A DNA stretch of 64,000 nt from contig CM066924.1 in NCBI GenBank assembly GCA_033964015.1, positions 3,454,251-3,518,250 of the forward strand, in the 5' to 3' direction. The notes beneath the pieces were generated by a model. That model saw nothing but the letters and a program-made list of their open reading frames with translations. It had not been told where the DNA came from and did not search any database. Positions within the stretch are counted from its first letter, which is position 1. Every line of letters begins with the position of its first letter. The position numbers and the translations under genes were made by a program. Shown here piece after piece: positions 12,301 to 20,539 of the stretch. This stretch comes from Scolanthus callimorphus. Its lineage: Eukaryota; Cnidaria; Anthozoa; Actiniaria; Edwardsiidae.

Positions 12301-15300
12301 ACAGAGTGCAGACAAATTTAGATATAATAGAATTTCAAACTCAAATTTACGGTGATTTTTGTGATGTTGTCCAGCCCCTTTTTGCTTGACGCGGCCCATA
12401 TGATAAACCATTTATTGGCTTGTGAAGTCTCTGCATTTTGAATACCAAAATGCAGAGACTTCACAAACACCTTTATATTTTTGTCGGTTAAGCAAGTTTT
12501 ACCAGCAAAGGAAAGAAAAGCTTAGGGATTATGATGCCCTGCAGTGTCATGTAAACAAAAACAAACCTTTAGCATGGATTACAAATAACCGCTGTTGAGT
12601 GAAATCAATTGCAAAGTGATTACACCAATTCTGAAAAAAACTATAGGAGTGATTGCAATGTAATTACCAATTACTCAGACCATCATCCGAAATCTGCTCT
12701 AATGCAGGGGCAGATCAAGTGTGTGTGTGTGTGTCTGTGTTGGGAGATTTTCCCAAACGTTTACTGTATTGTTGAGGAAAGAAATTTGCAAATTTATGTT
12801 CCATGTTTTCACTATCTAACCCCCCCCCCCCCCCCCCCCTTTCTGAAATTCCTGGATACGCCCCTATGTCCGGCACTGTCTAGTCTATGCAGTACTACAT
12901 ACCTCTAAAAACAATGACAGACAAGCTGGTAGAAATGTCATAAAGATGAGGTAATGTGTAAGAAGGGCCAGGCACCCGAAGTTACTTGCTGTCCCAAGTT
13001 CCTCCACTCCAGAGAGAGTCCTACTCCTATTACGAGAGCTCCCACCAGGGTGTTAAGGGTTAAAGACGGTCCAAGGGTGCTGACGCCTTGGGCTATCTGT
13101 GATGGGGCTTCCGCCTGTGAAATCATAATACGTAAAGTTATTAGAAGCAATACAGCATACATGACCAACAATAGAGTTTTTTTCTTCCTGGTCTTGTTCC
13201 CAGATGGTTCTCTGTTGAAGGGGCACTCACACTCTTGCCTGACAAGCAAATAATTCAAATCGCAATCCAATTCCATCCTCTTGATAACAGATAAAAACAC
13301 TTTGAATTTGTATTGATTTAACAGTGTTACCACTGTATGCATTGCTACGCGACCTCAAAATTCACGGTTGCGATTGGCGATTCTCAGCAAAGGAATTGTA
13401 ATGTCAATTTTCTTGAGTCAGAAAGTTCATAATTCTAGGACAGAAAGCCAAAGGATAGCTTACAATTATTTTAATTGATTTTACAATTAATGTCGACCCA
13501 CCGAAGTAGCCGAATCCAACGTTTTAGTTTTGATTGACGGCTAAAAATCGCCAATCGCCCATCGCAACAGTGAATTTTGAGGTCGCGTAGCAATGCATAC
13601 AGTGGTAAAAGGTCATTGAACAGACCTGCACTGTTATTTTGGTTATTCCCAGTAAACTTACATGTATTTTTGGTGATTAGAATTAGAATTATTTTTTGAC
13701 AGCTTGTACAAATAGTAAATGTGTGAGTATCCCTTTAAGGTGTTAAAAATCCATTTCAATCTGCTAAATATTTCCTGAGTTCTGATTTGTTGATTTGATG
13801 TGAGTACTGCATGCTACTAACAATCGTTTGTGACCCCGCAAGCGAAAACATACCTAACGTCTTTTTGAACACTTGCTCAAAGTGTTCAATGAACGTTCGA
13901 TGCCCGTTCGAACGTTCTTTCAAAACGTTCGAACGTGTTAGCAAAGCGTCAAATTTTATCGCATGGCCGTTCGAACGTGTTAGGAAAATCATTGAAATGC
14001 ATTGAAATGTACCTACTCCTCCTATTTCTTCCTTGTTACCCCCGAAATTGTTTCTAAAACTGCAAAAAGTGCCCCAACAGGCAAATTAAGCTAAAAGTGT
14101 ATTTCTTGAATACCATTTGCTCTGAGTCAATACTCTCTAATTTGAATGAAATCACAGCTGATGTTTAACAAATGTCCTCTGATTTTCGGTGGTATGTCCT
14201 CTTATATACCACGGAATGATAATAAAGTGGTCAAAATGTGGTGGACTCACGAGGCGCAGCTGAGTGGGTCCGCAGTACATTTTGACCATTTTATTACGTC
14301 ATTCCATGGTATATAAGAGGACATACCACCGAAAATAAGAGGACATTTGTTTTATACCACAACAAATAGGTAAAAATAAATACAAAAACAGCACGCGCGC
14401 TCGACCAAACAGTGTTTTCATTGGTTCTTTTTATCGCGCGTGCTGATGATGGCGCGTTTCGTGGTATATACAGTACTTTTATGTACCCACAGCTGAGATC
14501 CAATCAGAATTCGAGAAACGCGCGCGTTGTGGTATAATAGTTGATTTACTCACATAAGACTTGGATAAAAGGGCAAACTTAGTCAATGTGCCAACTGTGG
14601 TGAAGTCATTCAGGAGAATGAAAAATGGAAGTGCTTCCCTAAAAAAAGATACACAACAAGCATAAGTAAAAGCCATAGACTTTACACTCCATACAGTAAA
14701 GGTATACTCTCGCTGCACAGTAATTTTAAAATTCAGGGCTATTGTTCACTTATGTTGCCTCAAATTCATAAGAAGTCTGATCTTTAAGAAGTCTGATCTT
14801 TTATTTTGTTTCCTCACCTTAATACAACCAACTCTCCACCAAATATATTTCCAACAATAGATGTGTAAACAAGACAGGAAAACAGAGAAAACATGCTAAC
14901 AATCCCTATGAAAAAAAGCAAAATCAAAATAATCAAGGTGACAAAGCGTGAAGTCAGGCCTCAGTGGTCTAACTTTGCAAACATGCAGAGATTTCAAACC
15001 TGTGACCTTAAAAAGTTACAGTTAGAGATGGGGTTAGAGAACCCACAAAAGGGGTCTGCACTGTGTAATGATTTTAGGGATTTAACCTAATTTCACTGGT
15101 CACATCTGTGGAAAATACCAGAAGCCTTCTGTTGTATGGATAAATGGGGGAGAGTTTGTGGGAGAGTTGCCATCTCTGCAAATATAAATAGTTATTAGTA
15201 TTATATTATATAATAATATAATACTATATATAGTATTTTTATTGAAGTGTTATTATATGTAGAATTTGTATCCTCACAGCTTTTATGAAAACCAGCAATT

Positions 15301-17575
15301 CTCCCAGATAGAACTCTCAATAACTAAAATGTAAATTCTATTGTATTATATTAATGTGTGTTTCCAAAAAAAAACCTCTGGAATTTCCGAAGAAAAATAC
15401 AGTATCTATATGGAAAAAATCAGGTAAATTGACCTCCAATCCCTTCCGTGGGTGGGGGGTCAATTTACCTGATCTTTTCCATACAAATACTGTATTTTTC
15501 TTTGGAAATTCCAGAGGGGGAGGGGTGGGGGGTCATTTCTCAACACCCTTCCGGGGGTGAATGAATCTGGCTTTGGTATATCTTTCAAAATGACCTGGAA
15601 ATCAAACATGTTATAACTCACCTATCAAATACTTTGAGCCAGTATTTAACAACTTTTTACACTGTAAGAAGATACATAACAGAGCAAGGAAGTAGCTTGT
15701 GGTGCTGACGTGAACATGGATGCCCGTTGGTAGAGGGACCTGAGATTAAAATTATGAATTCAAATTAATGGAAGGAAGGCATTAAAAGTCTACATTTGAA
15801 TGCTCGATGTACAGTAAAAACCTGCATAAAAAAAAAACAGGTGTTTTGGGGACTCATATGAGGGCTAGATGTAGGGTTTGGCGAGCAAAAGTTTCAACAT
15901 AGTCACCAAATGTCTGTATGTTTTTCATGCTGTCAACAGCATTGATTCGGGAGAAAAAAGATGGTAAGCAGCTTTTTATAATGGTGACAAACCTTTAATA
16001 TTTGCTGACTAGAACTGTTTATTAGGAGCCAATGACACCTCTCAAAAAAAAATTTGTTAGGCCATGCTCACTACTACTTTTTCTAACAATCTATTTTACT
16101 GCACTATTCAGTTAAGCTTGTAGTGCCTATAGTTTTGTTGTTAAGTTTTCGCAATTGTTTGTGTCTAGACAATATGTTGCCAAGTGGAGTTGTTATGTTG
16201 TCAAGGAAAAGCTCATGATTTTGAAACTTTCTCTCAACATTCCTTGAAAATATTATGAACTTGCCTTGACAATGCCCCATTTCAAATGCAAAACTATCAA
16301 AACGAACTGCTAAAACTTGTTGACAAAACTATGGGCGCTCCAAGCTTAAATGTCCATCATAAACCAGGGGCCTTTGCACCACGTTTCTTTTGTTTTCAAA
16401 TTGATTCATTGTTTTTCGAGTGCTCTGAAGGGCTAATAGACCGCAAAGGCTCTTGGTTGATGAGGGGCCTTTAACTGGATACTGCAGTATTTCTAATGGT
16501 CAGAGCAGGACTCTAACTCAGACAACTGCGATTAGAAGACTCTGACATACACTGAATACTCAGCCACATTGCCTCTCTTCCAAACCATATTGTGGTATGT
16601 TAGAAAGTGTATCAAATAAAGTGTCAGAATTACGCATAGTGATAAACTCAATTCAAACACTTGACATATAATTGCACTGAACTTCATGCTCAAGTTTATC
16701 TTTTTCCCACCATATGAGTACCCTGTATCACGACCCAGATCTGCAATGTATGTCACACTGCATGATGCCTTGTTCTAGAACTACACCCGACACTGGGGTA
16801 CCTTAACTGATGTATGTGTGTGATAGGACTGGAAACAATTATCTCATGTTCATCTATACACACATTAGCTCATGCTTACAATCCATTCCCAAACAAACAA
16901 CACAAAATGCTTATTAGGAAAGATCTAAGCGATATTCCATTCATGAGCTTTTGAAATTTTGAATCGTATACTTCCTGAACAAGTCAGCGATGAAATTTGC
17001 AACTCATGTAAGATTTTTAATCTCATTTTGTGTTATGTCGTGAAATACTTTCGTTTCCTATATCAGAGATTTAATCGTTCTCGTTACGTCTTTTTATATT
17101 ATTTGTTGACCCACAGTGCACGTAACCTTTAAAACGAAAATCACGATTCAAAGTCCTAATGAAAAGTCTTGAGTAAAAACTAAACATTGCATAATGTCCT
17201 TGCCAATTTATGACATGTCAACTTGTAGGTTTCAAATCAGTCCCGAAAAAGCGGTTTTCTAGCTCTGTCAATAACAGGACAATGAAATTACAACAACATC
17301 CTCCATTCTACGATCTTTAGCGAGCAAGCCCCTAGTCAAAATAGGAAAATTCAGCTGATCAAATAAACAGAAGCTTGAAAACTTACTTTGCCATTTTGTG
17401 TTGTAGCTATGAGATTACCACCATCAGTGCCGATTTCTGTGTGTGTGGCATCGTAAATGCTCAAAGTTAACATGCAAACAGTCCCAGTTATACAAAGTAA
17501 TAGCACTTCTACTGGGTGAGATGCACACATAAAGCCATGAGTGTAAAATAACCCGTTAATTCCACGTTTTTCCAT
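3234..17575 (-). CDS. HMGCR: HMG-CoA reductase, multi-exon (19 exons seen, C-terminal tip uncertain)
   Basis: Reduces HMG-CoA to mevalonate with NADPH, the committed step of the mevalonate pathway, at the ER membrane. Minus-strand exons, all with GT/AG borders: 17387-17575, 15622-15739, 14818-14905, 14554-14638, 12903-13114, 11987-12103, 11552-11661, 11133-11157, 10288-10995, 9290-9405, 8880-8961, 7555-7713, 6856-6941, 6387-6457, 5742-5847, 5494-5664, 5067-5207, 3680-3838, 3234-3388. They give about 966 residues (human 888): membrane/sterol-sensing part ~1-330, a long Ser/Lys-rich linker ~330-550, catalytic part ~550-966. Expected active-site residues are visible: Glu ~655 (TTEG), Lys ~787 (TDKK), Asp ~863 (DPAQN), His ~962 (RSHLKHN), plus DAMGMNM of the cofactor site. 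Exons 5 and 14 each lack one base and break the frame, probably a sequence error. The start ATG (17573-17575) opens a family-typical N-terminus ([13 protein letters not shown]). Confidence 0.97.
3680..3838 (-). CDS. HMGCR: HMGCR exon 18 (catalytic Asp)
   Basis: Begins [20 protein letters not shown]; the first residue is the catalytic Asp of the GQDAAQN motif. Continues [20 protein letters not shown]. Confidence 0.98.
3951..4112. mobile_element. MITE with GATTCCAGCTATAA ends
   Basis: GATTCCAGCTATAA at the left and TTATAGCTGGAATC at the right, with alternating CG/CA runs beside both. Confidence 0.75.
4150..4385. mobile_element. MITE with CCGATTGCGTTTGACTGTTT ends
   Basis: The left arm is complemented at the right by AAACAGTCAAACGCAATCGG. 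Inner AACGTTGCG/CGCAACGTT also pairs. Lies in HMGCR intron 18-17. Confidence 0.78.
4841..5016. mobile_element. MITE family D, copy 1
   Basis: TIR GAGCAGAATTCGTATGACTG with TA at both ends (Tc1/mariner-type). The GC-rich centre carries repeated GCGCCGCGACC/GGTACCGCC motifs. Lies in HMGCR intron 17. Confidence 0.85.
5067..5207 (-). CDS. HMGCR: HMGCR exon 17
   Basis: 47 codons: [20 protein letters not shown] then [11 protein letters not shown], the conserved [21 protein letters not shown] region. Confidence 0.98.
5494..5664 (-). CDS. HMGCR: HMGCR exon 16 (catalytic Lys)
   Basis: 57 codons: [20 protein letters not shown] then [19 protein letters not shown] holds the catalytic Lys. Confidence 0.98.
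5742..5847 (-). CDS. HMGCR: HMGCR exon 15 (cofactor site)
   Basis: Encodes [20 protein letters not shown] and then [20 protein letters not shown] is the conserved NADP(H)-site motif. Confidence 0.97.
5992..6234. mobile_element. MITE family J (CATACCTGCCAAC ends)
   Basis: CATACCTGCCAAC and GTTGGCAGGTATG at the two ends, with repeated AACCGGGAGA words between. Related words occur at 18900-18985 and 48310-48390. Confidence 0.78.
6387..6457 (-). CDS. HMGCR: HMGCR exon 14, frame broken by a missing base
   Basis: Encodes [19 protein letters not shown] (human WLETSEGFAVIKEAFDSTS). Reading in from exon 13 reaches a stop. Homology resumes after a shift near 6443-6449. Length is 71 nt where 72 would restore both phases. 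Confidence 0.93.
6856..6941 (-). CDS. HMGCR: HMGCR exon 13
   Basis: Encodes [18 protein letters not shown], the conserved [12 protein letters not shown] region. Phase 0 in, phase 2 out. Confidence 0.96.
6943..7190. repeat. Imperfect tandem duplication, ~135-bp period
   Basis: ATAATATAAACACG, AACAATTCTCTGAATTA and CAAATG(G/A)CAGGTCTATAAATG appear in the same order twice, in HMGCR intron 12. Confidence 0.75.
7555..7713 (-). CDS. HMGCR: HMGCR exon 12 (catalytic Glu)
   Basis: 53 codons: [20 protein letters not shown] then [18 protein letters not shown], among the most conserved parts of the enzyme. Contains the active-site Glu in TTEG. Confidence 0.98.
8469..8652. mobile_element. Palindromic repeat
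   Basis: AGGACACATGTAGCGCGCAACA pairs loosely with TGTTGCGCGCAACA...AACATGTGTCCT. Lies in HMGCR intron 11. Confidence 0.55.
8880..8961 (-). CDS. HMGCR: HMGCR exon 11
   Basis: Encodes (R)[20 protein letters not shown] and ends YYDYTR, matching the human LPYRDYNYS segment. Phase 2 in, phase 0 out. Confidence 0.93.
9290..9405 (-). CDS. HMGCR: HMGCR exon 10 (start of catalytic domain)
   Basis: Encodes [20 protein letters not shown] and the following YQLESTIKD, the family N-domain (human [21 protein letters not shown]). Phase 0 in, phase 2 out. Confidence 0.95.
9483..9525. repeat. Poly-C tract
   Basis: Run of about 16 C after TTATCCGA, in HMGCR intron 9; one of many long G/C homopolymers in the window. 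Confidence 0.9.
9570..9800. mobile_element. Palindromic element with an inner hairpin
   Basis: ATTTGACCGGCAG motifs lie at both sides. TTGAGCGCTAAACCTTT (9675 on) and AAAGGTTTAGCGCTCAA (to 9741) form a strong hairpin. Confidence 0.55.
10288..10995 (-). CDS. HMGCR: HMGCR exon 9 (last TM and long linker)
   Basis: 236 codons in one exon. Starts [21 protein letters not shown] (end of the last membrane span) and continues as a hydrophilic Ser/Thr/Lys/Glu-rich linker joining membrane anchor and catalytic domain. It ends ECKRIMKEP, close to human NEECLQIL. The linker is longer than in mammals and mostly unconserved. Confidence 0.95.
11133..11157 (-). CDS. HMGCR: HMGCR exon 8, 25-nt microexon
   Basis: Completes Arg, then FLAVNAEH; acceptor catttgcag, donor gtaagt. 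Phases (2 in, 0 out) fit both neighbours, and the residues align with the family segment just before the last membrane span. Confidence 0.85.
11552..11661 (-). CDS. HMGCR: HMGCR exon 7 (TM7 and ER lumenal loop)
   Basis: Begins [12 protein letters not shown] (human SLGLVLVHAHSR) and runs into a lumenal loop with one N-glycosylation sequon (NTT). Phase 0 in, phase 2 out. Confidence 0.9.
11987..12103 (-). CDS. HMGCR: HMGCR exon 6
   Basis: 39 codons, an acidic cytosolic segment ending [11 protein letters not shown]. It aligns with human NPVTQRVKMIM, so the Lys equivalent to human Lys248 is kept. Confidence 0.93.
12420..12466. repeat. Perfect hairpin, 20-bp arms
   Basis: TTGTGAAGTCTCTGCATTTT, a 7-nt loop and the exact complement, in HMGCR intron 5. 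Could be a MITE relic or a small-RNA-type stem. Confidence 0.85.
12700..12872. mobile_element. Poly-C-bearing dispersed repeat
   Basis: Has (GT)n at 12719-12736, then TTTGCAAATTTATGTTCCATG, a C18 run and TTCTGAAATTCCTGGATACG. The last part is like the right-hand repeat at 37.7-37.9 kb read on the other strand. Confidence 0.6.
12903..13114 (-). CDS. HMGCR: HMGCR exon 5 (TM5-TM6), frame broken by a missing base
   Basis: The first part reads [19 protein letters not shown] (human LGPTFTLDALVECLVIGVG). After a CTCTCTCT run at about 13012-13019 the homology continues in another frame as [20 protein letters not shown] and [15 protein letters not shown]. The exon is 212 nt; 213 would keep phase 0 on both sides, so exactly one base is missing. 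Confidence 0.93.
13327..13609. mobile_element. MITE with ACTGTATGCATTGCTACGCG ends
   Basis: Both ends are exact complements for about 35 bp (ACTGTATGCATTGCTACGCG, then ACCTCAAAATTCAC). An inner GCGATTGGCGATT pair follows. Lies in HMGCR intron 4. Confidence 0.85.
13855..13995. repeat. Cluster of GTTCGAACG palindromes
   Basis: At least four GTTCGAACGT-type palindromes alternate with CAATGAACGTTCGATG, forming a compound inverted repeat in HMGCR intron 4. Confidence 0.6.
14160..14540. mobile_element. MITE pair with AAATGTCCTCTTAT ends
   Basis: AAATGTCCTCTGATTTTCGGT and its complement form arms around GACTCACGAGGCGCAG. A GCGCGCG-rich right segment follows. The same family is at 26995-27375. Confidence 0.75.
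14554..14638 (-). CDS. HMGCR: HMGCR exon 4 (TM4)
   Basis: Encodes [17 protein letters not shown] and [12 protein letters not shown], matching human [23 protein letters not shown]. The acceptor is tttttttag and the donor gtgagt. Confidence 0.95.
14818..14905 (-). CDS. HMGCR: HMGCR exon 3 (TM3)
   Basis: Begins by completing Gly, then [21 protein letters not shown], a membrane span aligned with the human GIAGLFTIFSSFVFS region. Phase 1 in, phase 2 out. Confidence 0.9.
15357..15525. mobile_element. Foldback with CCTCTGGAATTTCC ends
   Basis: The left arm runs CCTCTGGAATTTCCGAAGAA to ATCAGGTAAATTGACC; the right arm is its complement. The centre is about 30 bp of T/G-rich sequence. Lies in HMGCR intron 2. 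Confidence 0.85.
15622..15739 (-). CDS. HMGCR: HMGCR exon 2 (TM2, sterol-sensing domain)
   Basis: 39 codons plus 1 base. Ends in GSKYLI, matching human GSKYIL; the Lys corresponds to human Lys89. The YIYF Insig-contact tetrapeptide of mammals is LCIF here. Direct joining to exon 1 in phase 0 gives a spacing close to that of the family. Confidence 0.88.
17387..17575 (-). CDS. HMGCR: HMGCR exon 1 (start codon, TM1)
   Basis: 63 codons in phase 0. The residues [10 protein letters not shown] followed by a hydrophobic stretch match the first membrane span of animal HMG-CoA reductases. The donor after GGCAAA is gtaagt. Confidence 0.93.
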
Positions 17576-17659
17576 GACAATTTGAGTTTCGTTTCTACTC
17601 CATTCGCTTTGCGTTTGATTTTACTCCTCAAGGGGTGGTTACTCTTGCATAAGCCGAAA

Positions 17660-17673
17660 GGGTGATGACGTAG
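17660..17673. promoter_or_regulatory. SRE-like / CRE-like composite site
   Basis: GGGTGATGACGTAG, about 85-100 bp upstream of the HMGCR ATG. On the gene strand it reads CTACGTCATCACCC. CRE-type and SRE-type sites both occur in vertebrate HMGCR promoters; activity here is inference. Confidence 0.35.
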
Positions 17674-17819
17674 CACCACAGGCTACCCATGGTTGCAGCT
17701 CCGCGTTTCATTTTCTCTTGTTTTCAATCATTTTCTCGCGGCAAATCTAGCGTTTTTGCAGTATTGTTATATTTTTACAGGCTGGTATTTTTGAAACAAC
17801 AAGTACAGAAAAATGAATC

Positions 17820-17960
17820 CAGGGGCCGGTTCCTGAAAGGTGGATTAGCGCTATTCTAGGAATAAAATTTGCTAATCTAGGCATACATTTAATCCTGGAA
17901 ATCGAGTTCCTGAAAGCGGGAATAGCGCTATTCCTGGGATTAAATTTAGTACACCTCGCG
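17820..17960. repeat. Repeat inside the shared promoter region
   Basis: GGTTCCTGAAAG(G/C) with TAGCGCTATTC occurs twice in the same direction (17827 and 17907), and GGAATAGCGCTATTCC is itself palindromic. Confidence 0.6.
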
Positions 17961-18093
17961 AGCGATCGGGGATGATCGTCGGGAATTTTCAGTTTCGCCC
18001 CTAAAAGATACTATTAAAAAGGACAAATAAAAACAGAATACTTTTTTTGTCTCAGCGCGAAATATCATCTACCGGGATACCTGTGTCATCAAT

Positions 18094-18099
18094 CACGTG
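18094..18099. promoter_or_regulatory. E-box CACGTG
   Basis: Palindromic bHLH-ZIP class site about 95 bp before the 5' UTR donor of HNRNPK. Confidence 0.3.
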
Positions 18100-18129
18100 A
18101 CCGGTGCAAGTTTTCACCCACAAGCCATT

Positions 18130-18192
18130 GCGGCCGCGAGACCACGCTTTGACTCCTTCTGCTAAAAGGTTGAACGATCTCACCGATTTGAG
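18130..18192 (+). other. HNRNPK: HNRNPK 5' UTR exon (start approximate)
   Basis: A GC-rich stretch ends in a strong donor (TTTGAG|gtaaga at 18192/18193). The next plus-strand acceptor with a coding exon is at 20456. The transcription start cannot be fixed from sequence. Confidence 0.45.
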
Positions 18193-20134
18193 GTAAGAAA
18201 CGCTCGCATTTTCGGCATATTACGCTGAAATTCCCAAATAAAACACCTGATTTTGATAGAATAATACATATTCTAGAAAATTACTACGAAAAACTGCATT
18301 ATTTGGTGCGAGAATGGTGTGATTTTGAGGTTTGTAACTCGCAGCTTTCTCGACCACCTGTTCTTGTTAGAGCTTCAATCGAGGAGAAACCAAGCGATTA
18401 CCGTACTCATGCAAATTTGGTGCCTTATTTTCACGCATTTATGTGTAAATTTGCAAAACCACAGTTTATTTTGCGATAGTAATAGCCCTAGTTTAGTCCC
18501 TAGGCAAGTGCTGTTTTCTGTGAGCTGCAATTTCCATCAGAATTAGTCGCTCGTTTCGATTGTGATGCCTCGATGGTGATCCAAGATAAGCGTTGCCTTC
18601 TTCGCTTCTTATCTTGTGTTGCTATTTGTTCCTTGGCTACTCGCTTTCTTATCAAAGATGATTCTCTTTAAGGTTGACTTTCATAAAATGAAATCTAATC
18701 AAAGAACTAGCAGGTTTTGGTTTCTTGGCAAGCATGTTTGCAAGACACAAAAATGTCATTTGTTTGGCACAAATGAAATACAAAAGCGTTAATGTTGACT
18801 CCATGGCAGAGAAGTGGAATACTTTAATAACACAAAGGTTCTGAGAAAATCCCAGATAGGAAAACGAGGAGAAATAAAGTAAAATATATATAATATGATA
18901 ATTCAGGAAACTTTTGCCAGGAGATAGGAGTGAACAATCTTAAGACTCCCAGCAGAACTGGGAGTGTTGGCATCCCTGCATGGGGTAGCAAGAGAAAAAG
19001 AACCAAATAATCCTTGATGTTGAACCACACATGCCACATTGTTGCAATAGACAGATAATCTTTAAAACTCTGCAGTAATTGAATTCAACAGGCCAAGGGT
19101 GTAAAATAATATTTCAAAATGGCTCAAATCTGTCAGCTATGTGGGCACCAATACAAAAAAGCTGTCCAAAAACTGAAGCTGATAATATTCCATTTGACAA
19201 GATGTTGAATGAATATATGCACCATAGAGCAATTTCTGCAAAATTGCTGAACAATAGGACATTTGCACTATTGCGTCATTTGACTACGACTACCAGAATC
19301 CTTTTCAGTTTTCTTTTATTATGCAGAAAAGCAACTTTAGGAAACAATAGGAGGTAATTACACGAACAACCCATGTTTGTTATCTTACTTTTGGCCTAAA
19401 AAATGGCCGGCAAAGTCAGAAAAAGTGCTGGCTATCACCAGCAGCCAGTTGCTATTTGAACCCTGTTACCAACATCACTAAAAACTGTTAGCACCCCAGA
19501 AAAAAATGATTGATTGTTTTTCAAATTTGCAAGTTAGGTGTTTAATGTGATCACGCGGTCATAGTCTTTGTACAGAAGCAAACAAAATGATGCATGAAAT
19601 TACATTACTCACATGCTAATTACCTAGCCACAAAACTGGTGTCTTTAGAGTGATATTTATCAAGACTTTCTCAAATTTGGTCAGCATGTTTGTCTAATAA
19701 TGATGCGAAAACTGATTTCATTTCACATGCACTTTAAAGAAAATGCATCATTAATTATTCTTGTACATTTTGCCAGGTGTGAACATATTTTACTGTTTCT
19801 TGTGGGAAATGAGAACAAATTTGAAATTCTAATAGCAGTTGAACACAATGTAACTCTACAAATGCAAATAATGTAATATGATTTCCCCTTTCTATTATCT
19901 CGGTTTGTTATGTCAACATGGTAAATTGAAGAATATGTATGCCGGTTTCATTTTTCCAAAATCTTTTTGAAAAAGCTAAGTTTTCAAAGAAAAACTAAAT
20001 AAAACTAAACACTTACGGTACAACACTTGCCTTGACCAATTCATTTTATTGAAAAAAAAAGACCATTATGTAGATCAATCTAAAATCTCATTTGTTTGTG
20101 TTTTTTAGATAAATAGATTAGTGACATGTCTGCA

Positions 20135-20412
20135 GGGGTTTCAATAATGTTTGTAATTAGCAGGCTAAGTTTTGGAAGTAGGTGGCTGGGTTTGGGGGTT
20201 ACATATGAGCCATCGCAAGGGGTACAGGGGCTTTGCCCTGGGGAAATATTAAAATTTGGGTAGCAGAAAAGGCATTTTCCTGTGTTTTGATGACAATTGG
20301 CATATTCATCTATTCTATTGCTTTAATATTGAAGAAATAATAAAGTTGCCGGCAGTCAGCAGTGAAGTTGATGGCATTTCACTGCTGGTAGCTGCCTTCT
20401 ATTGAAACCTCT
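20135..20412. mobile_element. Probable MITE with GGGGTTTCAAT ends
   Basis: GGGGTTTCAATAATG at the left and CTATTGAAACCTC at the right; the interior includes GGGGTACAGGGGCTTTGCCC. Lies in HNRNPK intron 1. Confidence 0.5.
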
Positions 20413-20456
20413 GGTCTGTGTGAGTATTGTTTGCTAATTTGTTCTTGTTATTCCAG

Positions 20457-20539
20457 TACTTTACTGTGTGATACCATGGCTAGCTATTCAGGTGACCAAC
20501 ATGGGATGCCTTACGATGATGGGTCAGCAGGTGGAGATG
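20457..20539 (+). CDS. HNRNPK: HNRNPK exon 2 (start codon at 20476)
   Basis: Exon from the ttccag acceptor to a gtaagt donor. The ATG at 20476 (context ACCATGG, a good Kozak match) opens [20 protein letters not shown]. The first 19 nt are 5' UTR. Confidence 0.93.

Larger units (their letters stand above)
17576..18129. promoter_or_regulatory. Head-to-head intergenic region, probable bidirectional promoter
   Basis: Lies between the HMGCR start codon (minus) and the HNRNPK 5' UTR exon (plus). Visible sites are a CRE-like TGACGTAG (17666-17673) overlapping GGGTGAT, whose complement ATCACCC resembles a sterol response element, and a CACGTG E-box (18094-18099). A palindromic repeat at about 17820-17960 (tcctgaaag / gcgctattcctgggatt units) sits between them. 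No TATA box was identified. Shared regulation is inferred from geometry. Confidence 0.55.

Noticed and set aside
16532..16756. Minus-strand open frame with a hydrophobic centre between HMGCR exons 1 and 2
   Set aside because: No match to the family, and exon 1 joins exon 2 in phase without it. A chance frame in intron 1.
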